Below are positions 24,703 to 32,171 of a stretch of DNA of 64,000 bases, piece after piece (position 1 is the first letter of the stretch; every line of letters starts with the position of its first letter). The notes below the pieces were generated by a model. That model was not told where the DNA came from. It worked only from the letters and a program-made list of their open reading frames with translations, and searched no databases. Source of the stretch: JABIFK01 sp047619225 (GTDB taxonomy: Bacteria > Latescibacterota > UBA2968); the NCBI GenBank assembly GCA_047619225.1, contig JBLHJX010000001.1, positions 1 through 64,000 of the forward strand, given 5' to 3'. A program made the translations under genes and the position numbers.

Positions 24703-26108
24703 ACCACCCTCTCAAAAGTCATTTTCACGGTTGTTCCTACACTCGGTTGGCTTTCGATATCCAATTGAGCCCGGTGCCGTGCCAAGATCTGTTGAACAAT
24801 CGGCAAACCCAATCCCGACCCCTGTTCCCGGGTCGTAAAGAAAGGTTCAAAAATACGGTCTTTGTCTGTTTGAGAAATGCCACCTCCCGTGTCTATAATT
24901 CGAAGCACAACCCCATCACGGGTGTTCTCAAGATAGACGGTTAAGGTTCCTCCACCAGACATAGCTTGAATCGCGTTTTTAAGCACGTTCACCACAGCCC
25001 CTTTCAATTGGACCCCATCCGCCAACACATCACCTTCTGCACTGAGTTCGGTAACTGTCTTGACAGATACGCTGTCCATTTCTGGAGCAAGCAAAAACAA
25101 AGCTTCCCTAACCACGTGTTTAAGTTTGATCCGCTCGGGTTGTAAAGTTGACGGGCGGGCAAACGTTAAGAAGTCTGAAATGACCTGGTTTAAGTTACGA
25201 ACTTCTGCAATGACCTTCAAGATATGTTCTCGCCTCAAATCGCCTTCATCCAAATCATCGGCGATAAACCCTGCATACAACTCAATCCCACCCAATGGGT
25301 TGCGAATTTCGTGCGCGACCCCTGCAAGCATTTGTCGCAATTGCTCATCGCGAGCAGCCAATTGTTGCCGCATCACATCCAACGTTTTCCCCAGCGCACC
25401 CAATTCATCGCCAGAGGAGACCACCACCGCTTGTCCCAAGTGCCCTTGTCCAATCGCTTGTGCAGCACGTACCAACTGAGCAATGGGGCGGGTCAAGGTC
25501 CTGCTCAATACAACTCCTACCACCACAGTCAAAAACACCCCAACGGTAGCCCAAAGATACACCGATTTTCGAAATGCCTCAACAGCACCAACAAATCCCA
25601 CACCCAATTCCACGGCAACGGCGGCCACCACCGTATCTCCTCGAAACAAAGGCGCATATCCCGTTTGAAAAGCCACACCCGTCTCATCGTAGAACGCCAC
25701 AGAGTGCGCTGGCCTGCCAAGCCAAACGCGGGCAATCTCGTCTTGGTCAAAAACAAAACGTGCATAGGGTTGACCAAAAGCCCCCAGGACACGCGTATCC
25801 AATAACCGCGTCCCATCACGCCCAACAATGACAATTCGCGATGCACCTACTCGGTCTCGAAGCTTTTCAAGATGAGCCTCCAAGCGGCCGTAGAGACCAT
25901 ATTGAGGATGAATCTGTGCCACCACATCCCCGTCAAGCCCCTCAGAGATAAGCAACGAAACCGATACCAAATGATCTGCCATTTGTCGCTCAAACTGATC
26001 CAGTGCCAAACGATAGAGGCGCCACCCCCCACCGCCGACCAAAAGCACGACGAGCGCACAAAAACTCACAACAATGCGGTGACCTATCCGACCCCTAAAA
26101 AAAATCAT
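24699..26108 (-). CDS. Sensor histidine kinase (NtrB/ZraS-like)
   Basis: A 469-residue membrane kinase: helix 1 (about 12-29), a periplasmic sensor domain of about 150 residues with a Cache-like look (RIVIVGRDGTRLLDTR), helix 2 (about 182-200), HAMP, then the H-box AHEIRNPL with phospho-acceptor H266. The ATPase domain has the N-box NVLKNAIQAM, G1 DTGGGIS, F-box FEPFFTT and G2 GSGLGLPIV. It is the first gene of the operon kinase, regulator, coiled-coil protein, barrel, whose layout suggests that it senses an envelope signal. Confidence 0.93.
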   Translation of the reverse strand: MIFFRGRIGHRIVVSFCALVVLLVGGGGWRLYRLALDQFERQMADHLVSVSLLISEGLDGDVVAQIHPQYGLYGRLEAHLEKLRDRVGASRIVIVGRDGTRLLDTRVLGAFGQPYARFVFDQDEIARVWLGRPAHSVAFYDETGVAFQTGYAPLFRGDTVVAAVAVELGVGFVGAVEAFRKSVYLWATVGVFLTVVVGVVLSRTLTRPIAQLVRAAQAIGQGHLGQAVVVSSGDELGALGKTLDVMRQQLAARDEQLRQMLAGVAHEIRNPLGGIELYAGFIADDLDEGDLRREHILKVIAEVRNLNQVISDFLTFARPSTLQPERIKLKHVVREALFLLAPEMDSVSVKTVTELSAEGDVLADGVQLKGAVVNVLKNAIQAMSGGGTLTVYLENTRDGVVLRIIDTGGGISQTDKDRIFEPFFTTREQGSGLGLPIVQQILARHRAQLDIESQPSVGTTVKMTFERVV

Positions 26109-26133
26109 TATCAGCTTTCAGTACATAACAAAA

Positions 26134-26152
26134 CCGATCCTTAAGGGATCGG
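26134..26152 (-). terminator. Intrinsic terminator
   Basis: A 7-bp stem CCGATCC with GGATCGG around a five-base loop exits on the minus strand into TTTTGTTAT. It can end the transcript of the small barrel gene (26293-26835) before the kinase operon. Confidence 0.6.
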
Positions 26153-26292
26153 CAAATGGGAATAAACGAAAATTCGGCCTGGTTCAAACAAGCACCTGGT
26201 CAGGTTACAAAGTTGTCTGGGTTTCTTAAGTGTAGCGAAAGAATTCATTCACTTGCGGAGTGGGTGACCATCTTTTCAACTTTGCCGATAAT

Positions 26293-26835
26293 TTAATGCT
26301 TGCTAAAATTAACGCCGATCCCAACCGACGCACGCAAGGCTGATGCATCCTCCTCGTCACCAAGTACCCATCGCACCTCACAAAGTGCCTTGAACCGTCC
26401 CTTCATCAGGTGTTTTTCCATGCCCACCAAAATGAAATGCAGTGTCAATTGCATGTCATATTCAAAAGTATCAAGAATCAATCGTGTGCGCCGAAGACGG
26501 TTAAGCCCCAAACCACCGCCCATATATGCAAAAGCTGTTTGGGAATCATTCGGCCACAAATACCTCAAAAATGCCCCACCACCCCTCACTTGAATTGGTG
26601 TACCATCCAAATCAGTTCCATTGCCCATCTCTCCCAACAATTCCAACAACATCCGCTTAGAAAACACGGTCGCCACATCGCTTTTCAACGCAAAAAAGTG
26701 CCGCGTATCATTCGCCTGAACAACATCTAATCCCGCCATTGAACTCAGGCTATAAATGCCGAAGCCTGCGTCAGCCTGAGTTATCGCACATAAAAAAACA
26801 AAAAGACCAACAACAGATGAAAGCCTTTTAAACAT
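26293..26835 (-). CDS. Small outer-membrane beta-barrel-like protein
   Basis: A 180-residue protein with a signal peptide (FKRLSSVVGLFVFLC, cleavage near ADAGF) and a mature part of alternating strands (GGGAFLRYLWP, AFAYMGGGLGLNRL, LTLHFILVGMEKHL) ending VGIGVNFSKH. It resembles small eight-stranded barrels (OmpX/OmpW-size). ATG 26835 with GAGAGGG five bases upstream is used. The gene starts 19 bases after the DUF971 stop on the same strand, so the two are probably co-transcribed. Confidence 0.65.
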   Translation of the reverse strand: MFKRLSSVVGLFVFLCAITQADAGFGIYSLSSMAGLDVVQANDTRHFFALKSDVATVFSKRMLLELLGEMGNGTDLDGTPIQVRGGGAFLRYLWPNDSQTAFAYMGGGLGLNRLRRTRLILDTFEYDMQLTLHFILVGMEKHLMKGRFKALCEVRWVLGDEEDASALRASVGIGVNFSKH

Positions 26836-26854
26836 GATACCCTCTCTTTGCTGG

Positions 26855-27181
26855 TCAGTCAGAACCAATCAGTTCTCTCAAATAAGTGTAAGGATAAATC
26901 CCCGTGTCATGCCCATCTTCCCAACGCAATTGAACAGCATAATTGCCCACAGGAGTAACGCCAGTCAACACAGATGAAGGCATTTCATTCTCAGAAATCA
27001 TGTGCAAGCCCCCTACCTGTTTAGACCTTAGATCATCACATAAGGCACACGGGCAAGATCGACGCATGTCTGACAATGCAATATGCCCTTGAATATCATC
27101 CCAAGCAATTTCAAACGTGCCTGCTTTGCGATCCACATGGATGCGTTTGGGAGGAACCGTAGAACCAACTGGAGTCGACAA
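26855..27181 (-). CDS. DUF971 (GBBH-like N-terminal domain) protein
   Basis: A 108-residue single-domain protein of the DUF971 family, related to the N-terminal zinc-binding domain of gamma-butyrobetaine hydroxylase. The core LSDMRRSCPCALCDDLRS holds the cysteines, followed by GNYAVQLRWEDGHDTGIYPYTYLREL, a close family match. Stand-alone members have been linked to iron-sulfur cluster handling, but this cannot be shown here. It is upstream of a small barrel gene and divergent from the TonB-like gene. Confidence 0.85.
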   Translation of the reverse strand: MSTPVGSTVPPKRIHVDRKAGTFEIAWDDIQGHIALSDMRRSCPCALCDDLRSKQVGGLHMISENEMPSSVLTGVTPVGNYAVQLRWEDGHDTGIYPYTYLRELIGSD

Positions 27182-27390
27182 AAGAAATGCCCCTTGACAT
27201 TTGAGTGCTTGGAAGTAAATTAAGGAATTGTATCTAAATAGCTGAGATCATTGTGGTTTAAACTCAACCGAGCCCAATAGGTTTCAAAAAAAAGTTCACG
27301 TCAATTAGGGTGCGACTCGGAACTATTCGATACCCAAGAAGTTCAAAAGACGACAATCTAAGACACCAAATACCAATACCCAAATCTCAC

Positions 27391-28149
27391 ATGAATATTG
27401 TCCACGCACGTTTTGGTAACACATTAAGTTATTCGCTCTACATGTCCCGTGCGAAACGACAGCAACTTGCACGCTTGCGGCAAGATAACCCAACCGAATA
27501 TCACGTCAAAACCCGACACAAAAACCCCGAAGCAGATCTCCACAGCCAATATTGGCCACGTTTCAAACGCTACAGTTTGTTCACATTCCTTGCCCTTGTG
27601 GCCACTTATGTGCTCTACCCCGAATATTACCCTACCGTTAGTCTTATCCCAAAACAAAGACCGATGTTCGCGGTTTCAGACATCCCCGAAACCAGCCAAC
27701 AAAAACGCGCACCCTCGCCACCAAGACCCAAAGTCCCATTGGCGGTTGAGGGAGAAGAAGTACCCGACGATGTCACCATTGAATCCACAGAACTCGATTT
27801 CGACAACATCGATTTGCCCGACCTTGCAATGGCAGGGCCAATAGGCCATATTTCGGATGAACCGATGGACTATATGGAAATTGACTACAAACCCCACCCA
27901 GTAAGAATTGTAACACCCGAATATCCAAACGAGGCACGAAAGAAACACATTACGGGGCGCGTCATTGTAAAAGTCTTGGTGGATAAAGACGGCAATGTCG
28001 AAGAAACAGAGGTGGTGAGCGGGCCAGAAGTTTTCAGAGACGCCGCGCTCAAGGCAGCACAACAATTTCGATTCCGCCCCGGAAAACATGCGGGCGAGCG
28101 ACGCAAAGTTTGGATGATTATGCCCATAGATTTTGACTTAAAGAATTAA
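27391..28149 (+). CDS. TonB-family energy transducer
   Basis: A protein of about 252 residues with a basic cytoplasmic N-terminus, one membrane helix (YSLFTFLALVATYVLY), a Pro-rich periplasmic linker (APSPPRPKVP) and a C-terminal TonB domain with PEYPNEARKKHITGRVIVKVLVDKDG and ALKAAQQFRFRPGKHAG. It should couple inner-membrane proton force to outer-membrane receptors or act as a TonB-like envelope linker. No exbB/exbD or TonB-dependent receptor is near. The frame is open from 27310 and ATG codons occur at 27391 and 27442; none has a good ribosome-binding site, so the start is uncertain. Confidence 0.82.
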   Translation: MNIVHARFGNTLSYSLYMSRAKRQQLARLRQDNPTEYHVKTRHKNPEADLHSQYWPRFKRYSLFTFLALVATYVLYPEYYPTVSLIPKQRPMFAVSDIPETSQQKRAPSPPRPKVPLAVEGEEVPDDVTIESTELDFDNIDLPDLAMAGPIGHISDEPMDYMEIDYKPHPVRIVTPEYPNEARKKHITGRVIVKVLVDKDGNVEETEVVSGPEVFRDAALKAAQQFRFRPGKHAGERRKVWMIMPIDFDLKN

Positions 28150-28175
28150 CACCACCCACCCAAACTTCCCACGTG

Positions 28176-28844
28176 TTATCGTTTAAGCCCATGTCGCAAA
28201 CGAAGTTCTTGAAGCAAAATACCATACGTGTCCCGCAATGCACTTTGTAATGCAAAAGCACGATTATACGCAATCACGGCATCTTCAAAGAAACCCTGAG
28301 CAGTAAGCACACGCCCCATCAAAATATAATTGGGCGCATAATTCGATGCCCGTTCCGTGGTCTCGGTAATCATGTCCATCGCCATCTCCAACTCCCCTCG
28401 CATCAAATGCACCCAGCCCAACCCTTGGTAGGCTTGAATCAAATTTGGATTAAACCCCAGCGCTTCTTTGTAATATTGCTCTGCCTGAGCCATGTCACCC
28501 AATTGTTGGTACAAATACCCCAAAGCAACCCGAATACCCGCATCTGTTGAATCAATCGCCCCGATCTGTCGACAGGTTGCAATCGCTTGGGTATAGTCTT
28601 TCAATTTCAAATAGGCGCTGGCCAACACGCGTAAAGCTTGTTCATGGGTGGCATCACTGCGCACAATATCTTGCAACTCAACAATCGCTGCCACCACATC
28701 ACCAGATTCAAGAGCGGCAATGGATCCTTGCAACTCTGGCGCCAACATAACGCCTGTGGTGTCGGGCATCACTTCCGGCTCAAATTGAGCCTGCACACCA
28801 GCAACCATTAAAAACAAAAAACCAACACACCATCTACATATCAC
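28176..28844 (-). CDS. Exported TPR-repeat protein
   Basis: A 222-residue protein with a signal peptide (hydrophobic core GFLFLMVAG, cleavage near VQAQF) and five or six tetratricopeptide repeats (A-L-A-Y-x-x-x-G pattern, e.g. GYLYQQLGDMAQAEQYYKEA). TPRs mediate protein contacts in periplasmic or membrane complexes. GTG 28844 follows the previous stop by two bases and has AAAGGG nine bases upstream, so it is coupled to the other TPR gene. The 28 extra codons upstream lie inside that gene and are not used. Confidence 0.82.
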   Translation of the reverse strand: MICRWCVGFLFLMVAGVQAQFEPEVMPDTTGVMLAPELQGSIAALESGDVVAAIVELQDIVRSDATHEQALRVLASAYLKLKDYTQAIATCRQIGAIDSTDAGIRVALGYLYQQLGDMAQAEQYYKEALGFNPNLIQAYQGLGWVHLMRGELEMAMDMITETTERASNYAPNYILMGRVLTAQGFFEDAVIAYNRAFALQSALRDTYGILLQELRLRHGLKR

Positions 28845-28846
28845 GT

Positions 28847-29485
28847 TCAAACACCCTTTCGCCCAAATAACCAGTAATATCCTGCAATAAAACCACCAAA
28901 ACCACCAAAAGCTGCTACAGCCCACCAATCAGAAATCTTCCCAAGCTCGCCCAATATTTGTGACTGTAATTTCACAAAACCAGCATTGTCTGGTTCGAGT
29001 CGTATGGCTTCAGAAATTGCTTTTTCTGCTCGAACTTTATCGCCTTCTTTAAAAAAAACAAAGGTCAAGTTATAATAGGCCACCGCCAAATCGGGATTCA
29101 GTTGAATCGCTTTGGCATAGGCACGTTTCGCGCTTTTTGCCTCCCCTTGAAGCAGGTAAATAGAACCTAAGTTGTTATAAGCATCGCTGTCTTGAGGATT
29201 AATCCTTATGACGCGTTTATAATGTGAAATGGCCAAATCATATCTTTTTTGAGCAATAAAAATATGAGCCATATTGTAGAGCGCGTCTTTGTGATTTGGC
29301 TCTGCTTGAATCACTTGCTTATAGAGTGATAGGGCACGACTATAATCTACAGATTGATCCAAGCCCAAATGAAAACGCTGGGCTTCTTCAAAAAGCGCTT
29401 CTACTTCCTCTGTTGCTTGTGCATAACCACTGCCCAAAAACGTACTGCTAAAAATCAGAATCAATATTCGCACAGTCCAATTCAT
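28847..29485 (-). CDS. Exported TPR-repeat protein with C-terminal membrane helix
   Basis: A 212-residue protein: signal peptide (VRILILIFSSTFL, cleavage near YAQA), four TPR repeats (DALYNMAHIFIAQKRYDLA, DAYNNLGSIYLLQG and so on) and a C-terminal membrane helix (WWAVAAFGGFGGFIAGYYWLF) followed by a basic end. The topology suggests a periplasmic TPR domain tethered to the inner membrane. ATG 29485 is preferred because the signal peptide begins there. It lies between a 60-codon gene and the second TPR gene in the dockerin-receiver-FapA operon. Confidence 0.8.
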   Translation of the reverse strand: MNWTVRILILIFSSTFLGSGYAQATEEVEALFEEAQRFHLGLDQSVDYSRALSLYKQVIQAEPNHKDALYNMAHIFIAQKRYDLAISHYKRVIRINPQDSDAYNNLGSIYLLQGEAKSAKRAYAKAIQLNPDLAVAYYNLTFVFFKEGDKVRAEKAISEAIRLEPDNAGFVKLQSQILGELGKISDWWAVAAFGGFGGFIAGYYWLFGRKGV

Positions 29486-29498
29486 ACGTCGCCACTGA

Positions 29499-29681
29499 TT
29501 AAAAGGGGAAAATGGTATCCAAACGCGCAGAGAAGTTTGTCCGCCGAACCGCTGGGCTGGGGTCATAAATTTCAATGGCCGGTTGATTTTGCCACAGGGA
29601 GAGCAATAATTCTGGATCTATATCTATGCGCCGACAGACCAATTGCAAGCCCAACCAGATCCCAAAAAACCAGTTTTTCAT
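29499..29681 (-). CDS. Small protein of 60 residues with hydrophobic N-terminus
   Basis: A short open frame with GGGAAAG ahead of ATG 29681. It has a hydrophobic N-terminal stretch (NWFFGIWLGLQLVC), then a soluble part ending in TIFPF. It lies 67 bases after FapA and 13 bases before the TPR gene, all on the same strand, which supports a real gene in the operon. The Cys after the hydrophobic stretch is not in a good lipobox. No family is recognised and a spurious frame cannot be excluded. Confidence 0.4.
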   Translation of the reverse strand: MKNWFFGIWLGLQLVCRRIDIDPELLLSLWQNQPAIEIYDPSPAVRRTNFSARLDTIFPF

Positions 29682-29748
29682 AACTTTCCCAAACAATATG
29701 ACCAAACGTGTGCCGGGTCAAGGATATGTGCCCTGTTGTCCAAAACCA

Positions 29749-30864
29749 TTATGTGGTTTGCCAAATAAGATCATCTTCCCAAGCCGAGAAGGTTCCATTC
29801 ACAAACCCGCCGTCAGGAGGTGTTACTATCGATGTTACCCCTCCAGGGCTATGCACCTCCATAGTCAACCCCTCGCCCTCCTCAGGTTGAATCATCCGTC
29901 CATCAATCATGTGACGATCCATATCAATTGTTCCGCTCGAATTTTCCTGAAACTCCTTGAGCCTAACGATCGTTATGGCCACACCATCGCCCACCATTTT
30001 GCCAACACGCACATACGGTTCCAAGTCTGGGTCTTGTAGTTGCTTAAGCAATACACCGCTTGCTTTGAGCGACGCTGATTTCTGCTCCCCAAATTTGTCT
30101 AAATCTCGAATTTTCTTAATATGAACTCTGAGTTCCTCGATCAGCTTCAAGAAGATTTTCTGCCGGCTTGGGTTCCGACTAATATAGACCTTATTGTTGC
30201 GGGTCAACATGCCCACAACCACTCTCAAATAAAACTCTTCCAGGGCCTTATCGATTTTTGGCGCATCACCGGTTCCCATAGCAGAATAAAATTGGTCCAA
30301 ACGCACACGAAGCTCATGCTTTAAGGGCACCAAAATATTGCCCATTTTCAAATCGACCTGCGGATACCCCCGTATAAATTTACGTGCTGCCGAACCGGTT
30401 TGCACAGTCAGTTCTGAAATTTTCTGATCAAAAGTCCGAGCTTCCAAACGTTTATGATTCATTCCCCGAATCAAACTTGCCCGAGATCCCACATTTATTT
30501 GGCAGTTAGACATACTTCCATGAACTTCCAAATACCCTTCAGCCAAAATCTGGCAGTCCGAAAGATCGCCAGAAACAACCACGTTGCGCGCTGTGATTTT
30601 GGCACCCGTTACAGATCCGTCCACTTGAACATCGCCAGCAACCTCGATGACACTTCGAGTTTCTGGCACACCCAAAATCTCACCTTCAATCGCAAGATTG
30701 GCATTGCCGCGTAACACGGCACCCCGATAAACATTGCCCGAAACAACACCGTCATGGTCATAGAAGTCGACAGTACCTCTTTCCATCGTGACTTCGTCTA
30801 GCGTAATCACTTGGCGTTCTGTAGCCTCTTCTGGCCCACTTGAATGATTTATTTCTTCAGCCAT
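29749..30864 (-). CDS. FapA (DUF342) family polymer-forming protein
   Basis: A 371-residue cytoplasmic protein of the FapA/DUF342 family. The N-terminal half holds a right-handed beta-helix repeat (GNVYRGAVLRGNANLAIEG, VIEVAGDVQVDGSV, ITARNVVVSGDL, ILAEGYLEVHGSM), the middle is helical (about 150-280), and the C-terminus is a short beta domain (VAITIVRLKEF). FapA proteins are linked to flagellar assembly or to membrane-associated scaffolds, but no flagellar gene is near. Directly upstream is a CheY-like receiver gene and downstream are TPR genes. GGGG precedes the ATG. Confidence 0.82.
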   Translation of the reverse strand: MAEEINHSSGPEEATERQVITLDEVTMERGTVDFYDHDGVVSGNVYRGAVLRGNANLAIEGEILGVPETRSVIEVAGDVQVDGSVTGAKITARNVVVSGDLSDCQILAEGYLEVHGSMSNCQINVGSRASLIRGMNHKRLEARTFDQKISELTVQTGSAARKFIRGYPQVDLKMGNILVPLKHELRVRLDQFYSAMGTGDAPKIDKALEEFYLRVVVGMLTRNNKVYISRNPSRQKIFLKLIEELRVHIKKIRDLDKFGEQKSASLKASGVLLKQLQDPDLEPYVRVGKMVGDGVAITIVRLKEFQENSSGTIDMDRHMIDGRMIQPEEGEGLTMEVHSPGGVTSIVTPPDGGFVNGTFSAWEDDLIWQTT

Positions 30865-30879
30865 ACAGCCCCGACATTC

Positions 30880-31284
30880 CTAATCACCCTGAGGAGGATC
30901 ACTGAGTTGGCGAATGGCTTCTCGCTTACTCATAAGTTCTCTTGTGAGTTCAACCAATTTCTGAATTGTTTCCAGATGCACTGGTTTTGCCAAGACCAGA
31001 TCCGCATGTTCCTTTGCCTGATCCGTAACTTCTTCCACATACCCAGACACAATGCCAATAACAGCCCAGGGCATCAACCCCCGAACCACAGATATGATTT
31101 CCAAACCGCTCACACCAGGCATCTTCACATCAAGGGTGATGAGATCAAATTTTTGGACAACAGCTTTGCCCAGAGCATCTTCACCCGATGCAGCCACTTC
31201 GACGACCTCACACCCCAATGCCTTCATACCGTTTTTCAAAAACTGTTGTACATCAGGATCGTCATCTACAACCAAAACATTCAT
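30880..31284 (-). CDS. Single-domain response regulator (CheY-like receiver)
   Basis: A 134-residue receiver domain with acidic residues D7-D9, phospho-acceptor D52 in TLDVKMPG, the conserved Ser in IVSGY and K100 in LAKPV, plus a C-terminal helix of about 20 residues. It has no output domain, so it should act through protein contact, possibly with the FapA protein whose gene begins 15 bases later. ATG 31284 has AAGGGGG upstream; the six extra codons in the frame are not needed. No kinase gene is adjacent. Confidence 0.88.
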   Translation of the reverse strand: MNVLVVDDDPDVQQFLKNGMKALGCEVVEVAASGEDALGKAVVQKFDLITLDVKMPGVSGLEIISVVRGLMPWAVIGIVSGYVEEVTDQAKEHADLVLAKPVHLETIQKLVELTRELMSKREAIRQLSDPPQGD

Positions 31285-31317
31285 ACGAGCCCCCTTGGGC
31301 ACCCTACTGCCAGTTTT

Positions 31318-32037
31318 TTAAGTCTTTAAACCGAACTGTTGAGCAAACGATATAAAATCACCAAAGTCCACAGAACCGCTATTATTCAAATCAAACACTG
31401 CATCAAAACCTATATCTCCAGGGATCTTGCCAAATTGCTGAGCAAATGAAATAAAGTCTGGAAAATCGACAGTACCATTGCCATTAAAATCTGCAGTTAT
31501 GGGCCCCGTAAATCCAGTATTCACTTTGTTCATATCAAAAACGGCCAAAGGTGCACCGCCAAGCCCCGCAACTAAGCCAGCAAACTCGCCTAAAGGGACG
31601 TCCTGGACCACAGTTAGGGTATTGCCATTAACAGAATAGGACAACACAGTGACGACAGTATCCGCACCCGACGGCGTTAGTGTCAATATGTTATCCGCAA
31701 TTGTATAGCTCCCGATAGAACGATTGGTATCGGCAGTATCAATGGCGAGTGGCAAGCCCAAAATCGACAACGAGGCAGTTGATGTTGTGATATAGTCTGA
31801 CTCATAGCCGCCTTGTGCATTGAGAATAAGTCGGCCCGAAATCACACCCGTAAACTGTAAGTTAGATACGGTTGCCAATAATTCAGGAGCGGCATATACC
31901 TGAATCGGTTCTTGATTCACTTCCCATGTTCCCACAGGATCTCCACCCGTCGAAACAGGTTTTATCTCCAAAAGCTGCGCAAAGACCCCCTGCACGACTG
32001 TTAGGAAAACAAGTAAAACCAGCACATGAGCACGCAT
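31318..32037 (-). CDS. Secreted protein with two dockerin-like EF-hand repeats
   Basis: A 239-residue exported protein. The signal peptide runs from ATG 32037 (GGAGAG upstream) to a cleavage site near VFAQL. The middle (about 35-180) is beta-rich and resembles a lipocalin-like or carbohydrate-related sandwich but is not recognised. The C-terminus has two near-identical calcium-loop repeats, DFNGNGTVDFPDF and DLNNSGSVDFGDF, each followed by ISFAQQFG, as in type I dockerin-like tails of Latescibacteria/Poribacteria-like genomes. It heads the receiver-FapA-TPR gene series. Confidence 0.75.
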   Translation of the reverse strand: MRAHVLVLLVFLTVVQGVFAQLLEIKPVSTGGDPVGTWEVNQEPIQVYAAPELLATVSNLQFTGVISGRLILNAQGGYESDYITTSTASLSILGLPLAIDTADTNRSIGSYTIADNILTLTPSGADTVVTVLSYSVNGNTLTVVQDVPLGEFAGLVAGLGGAPLAVFDMNKVNTGFTGPITADFNGNGTVDFPDFISFAQQFGKIPGDIGFDAVFDLNNSGSVDFGDFISFAQQFGLKT

Positions 32038-32171
32038 AAAACTCTCCAACCAGTAAACAATGCGCATGGAATGACCACCGTCACGCCATGTATATCATCG
32101 GCCAAACAATTACCCTAACATTTTGTCACTGGGCAATTTACGATATATTGGAAAGATATGCAACCACAGTT

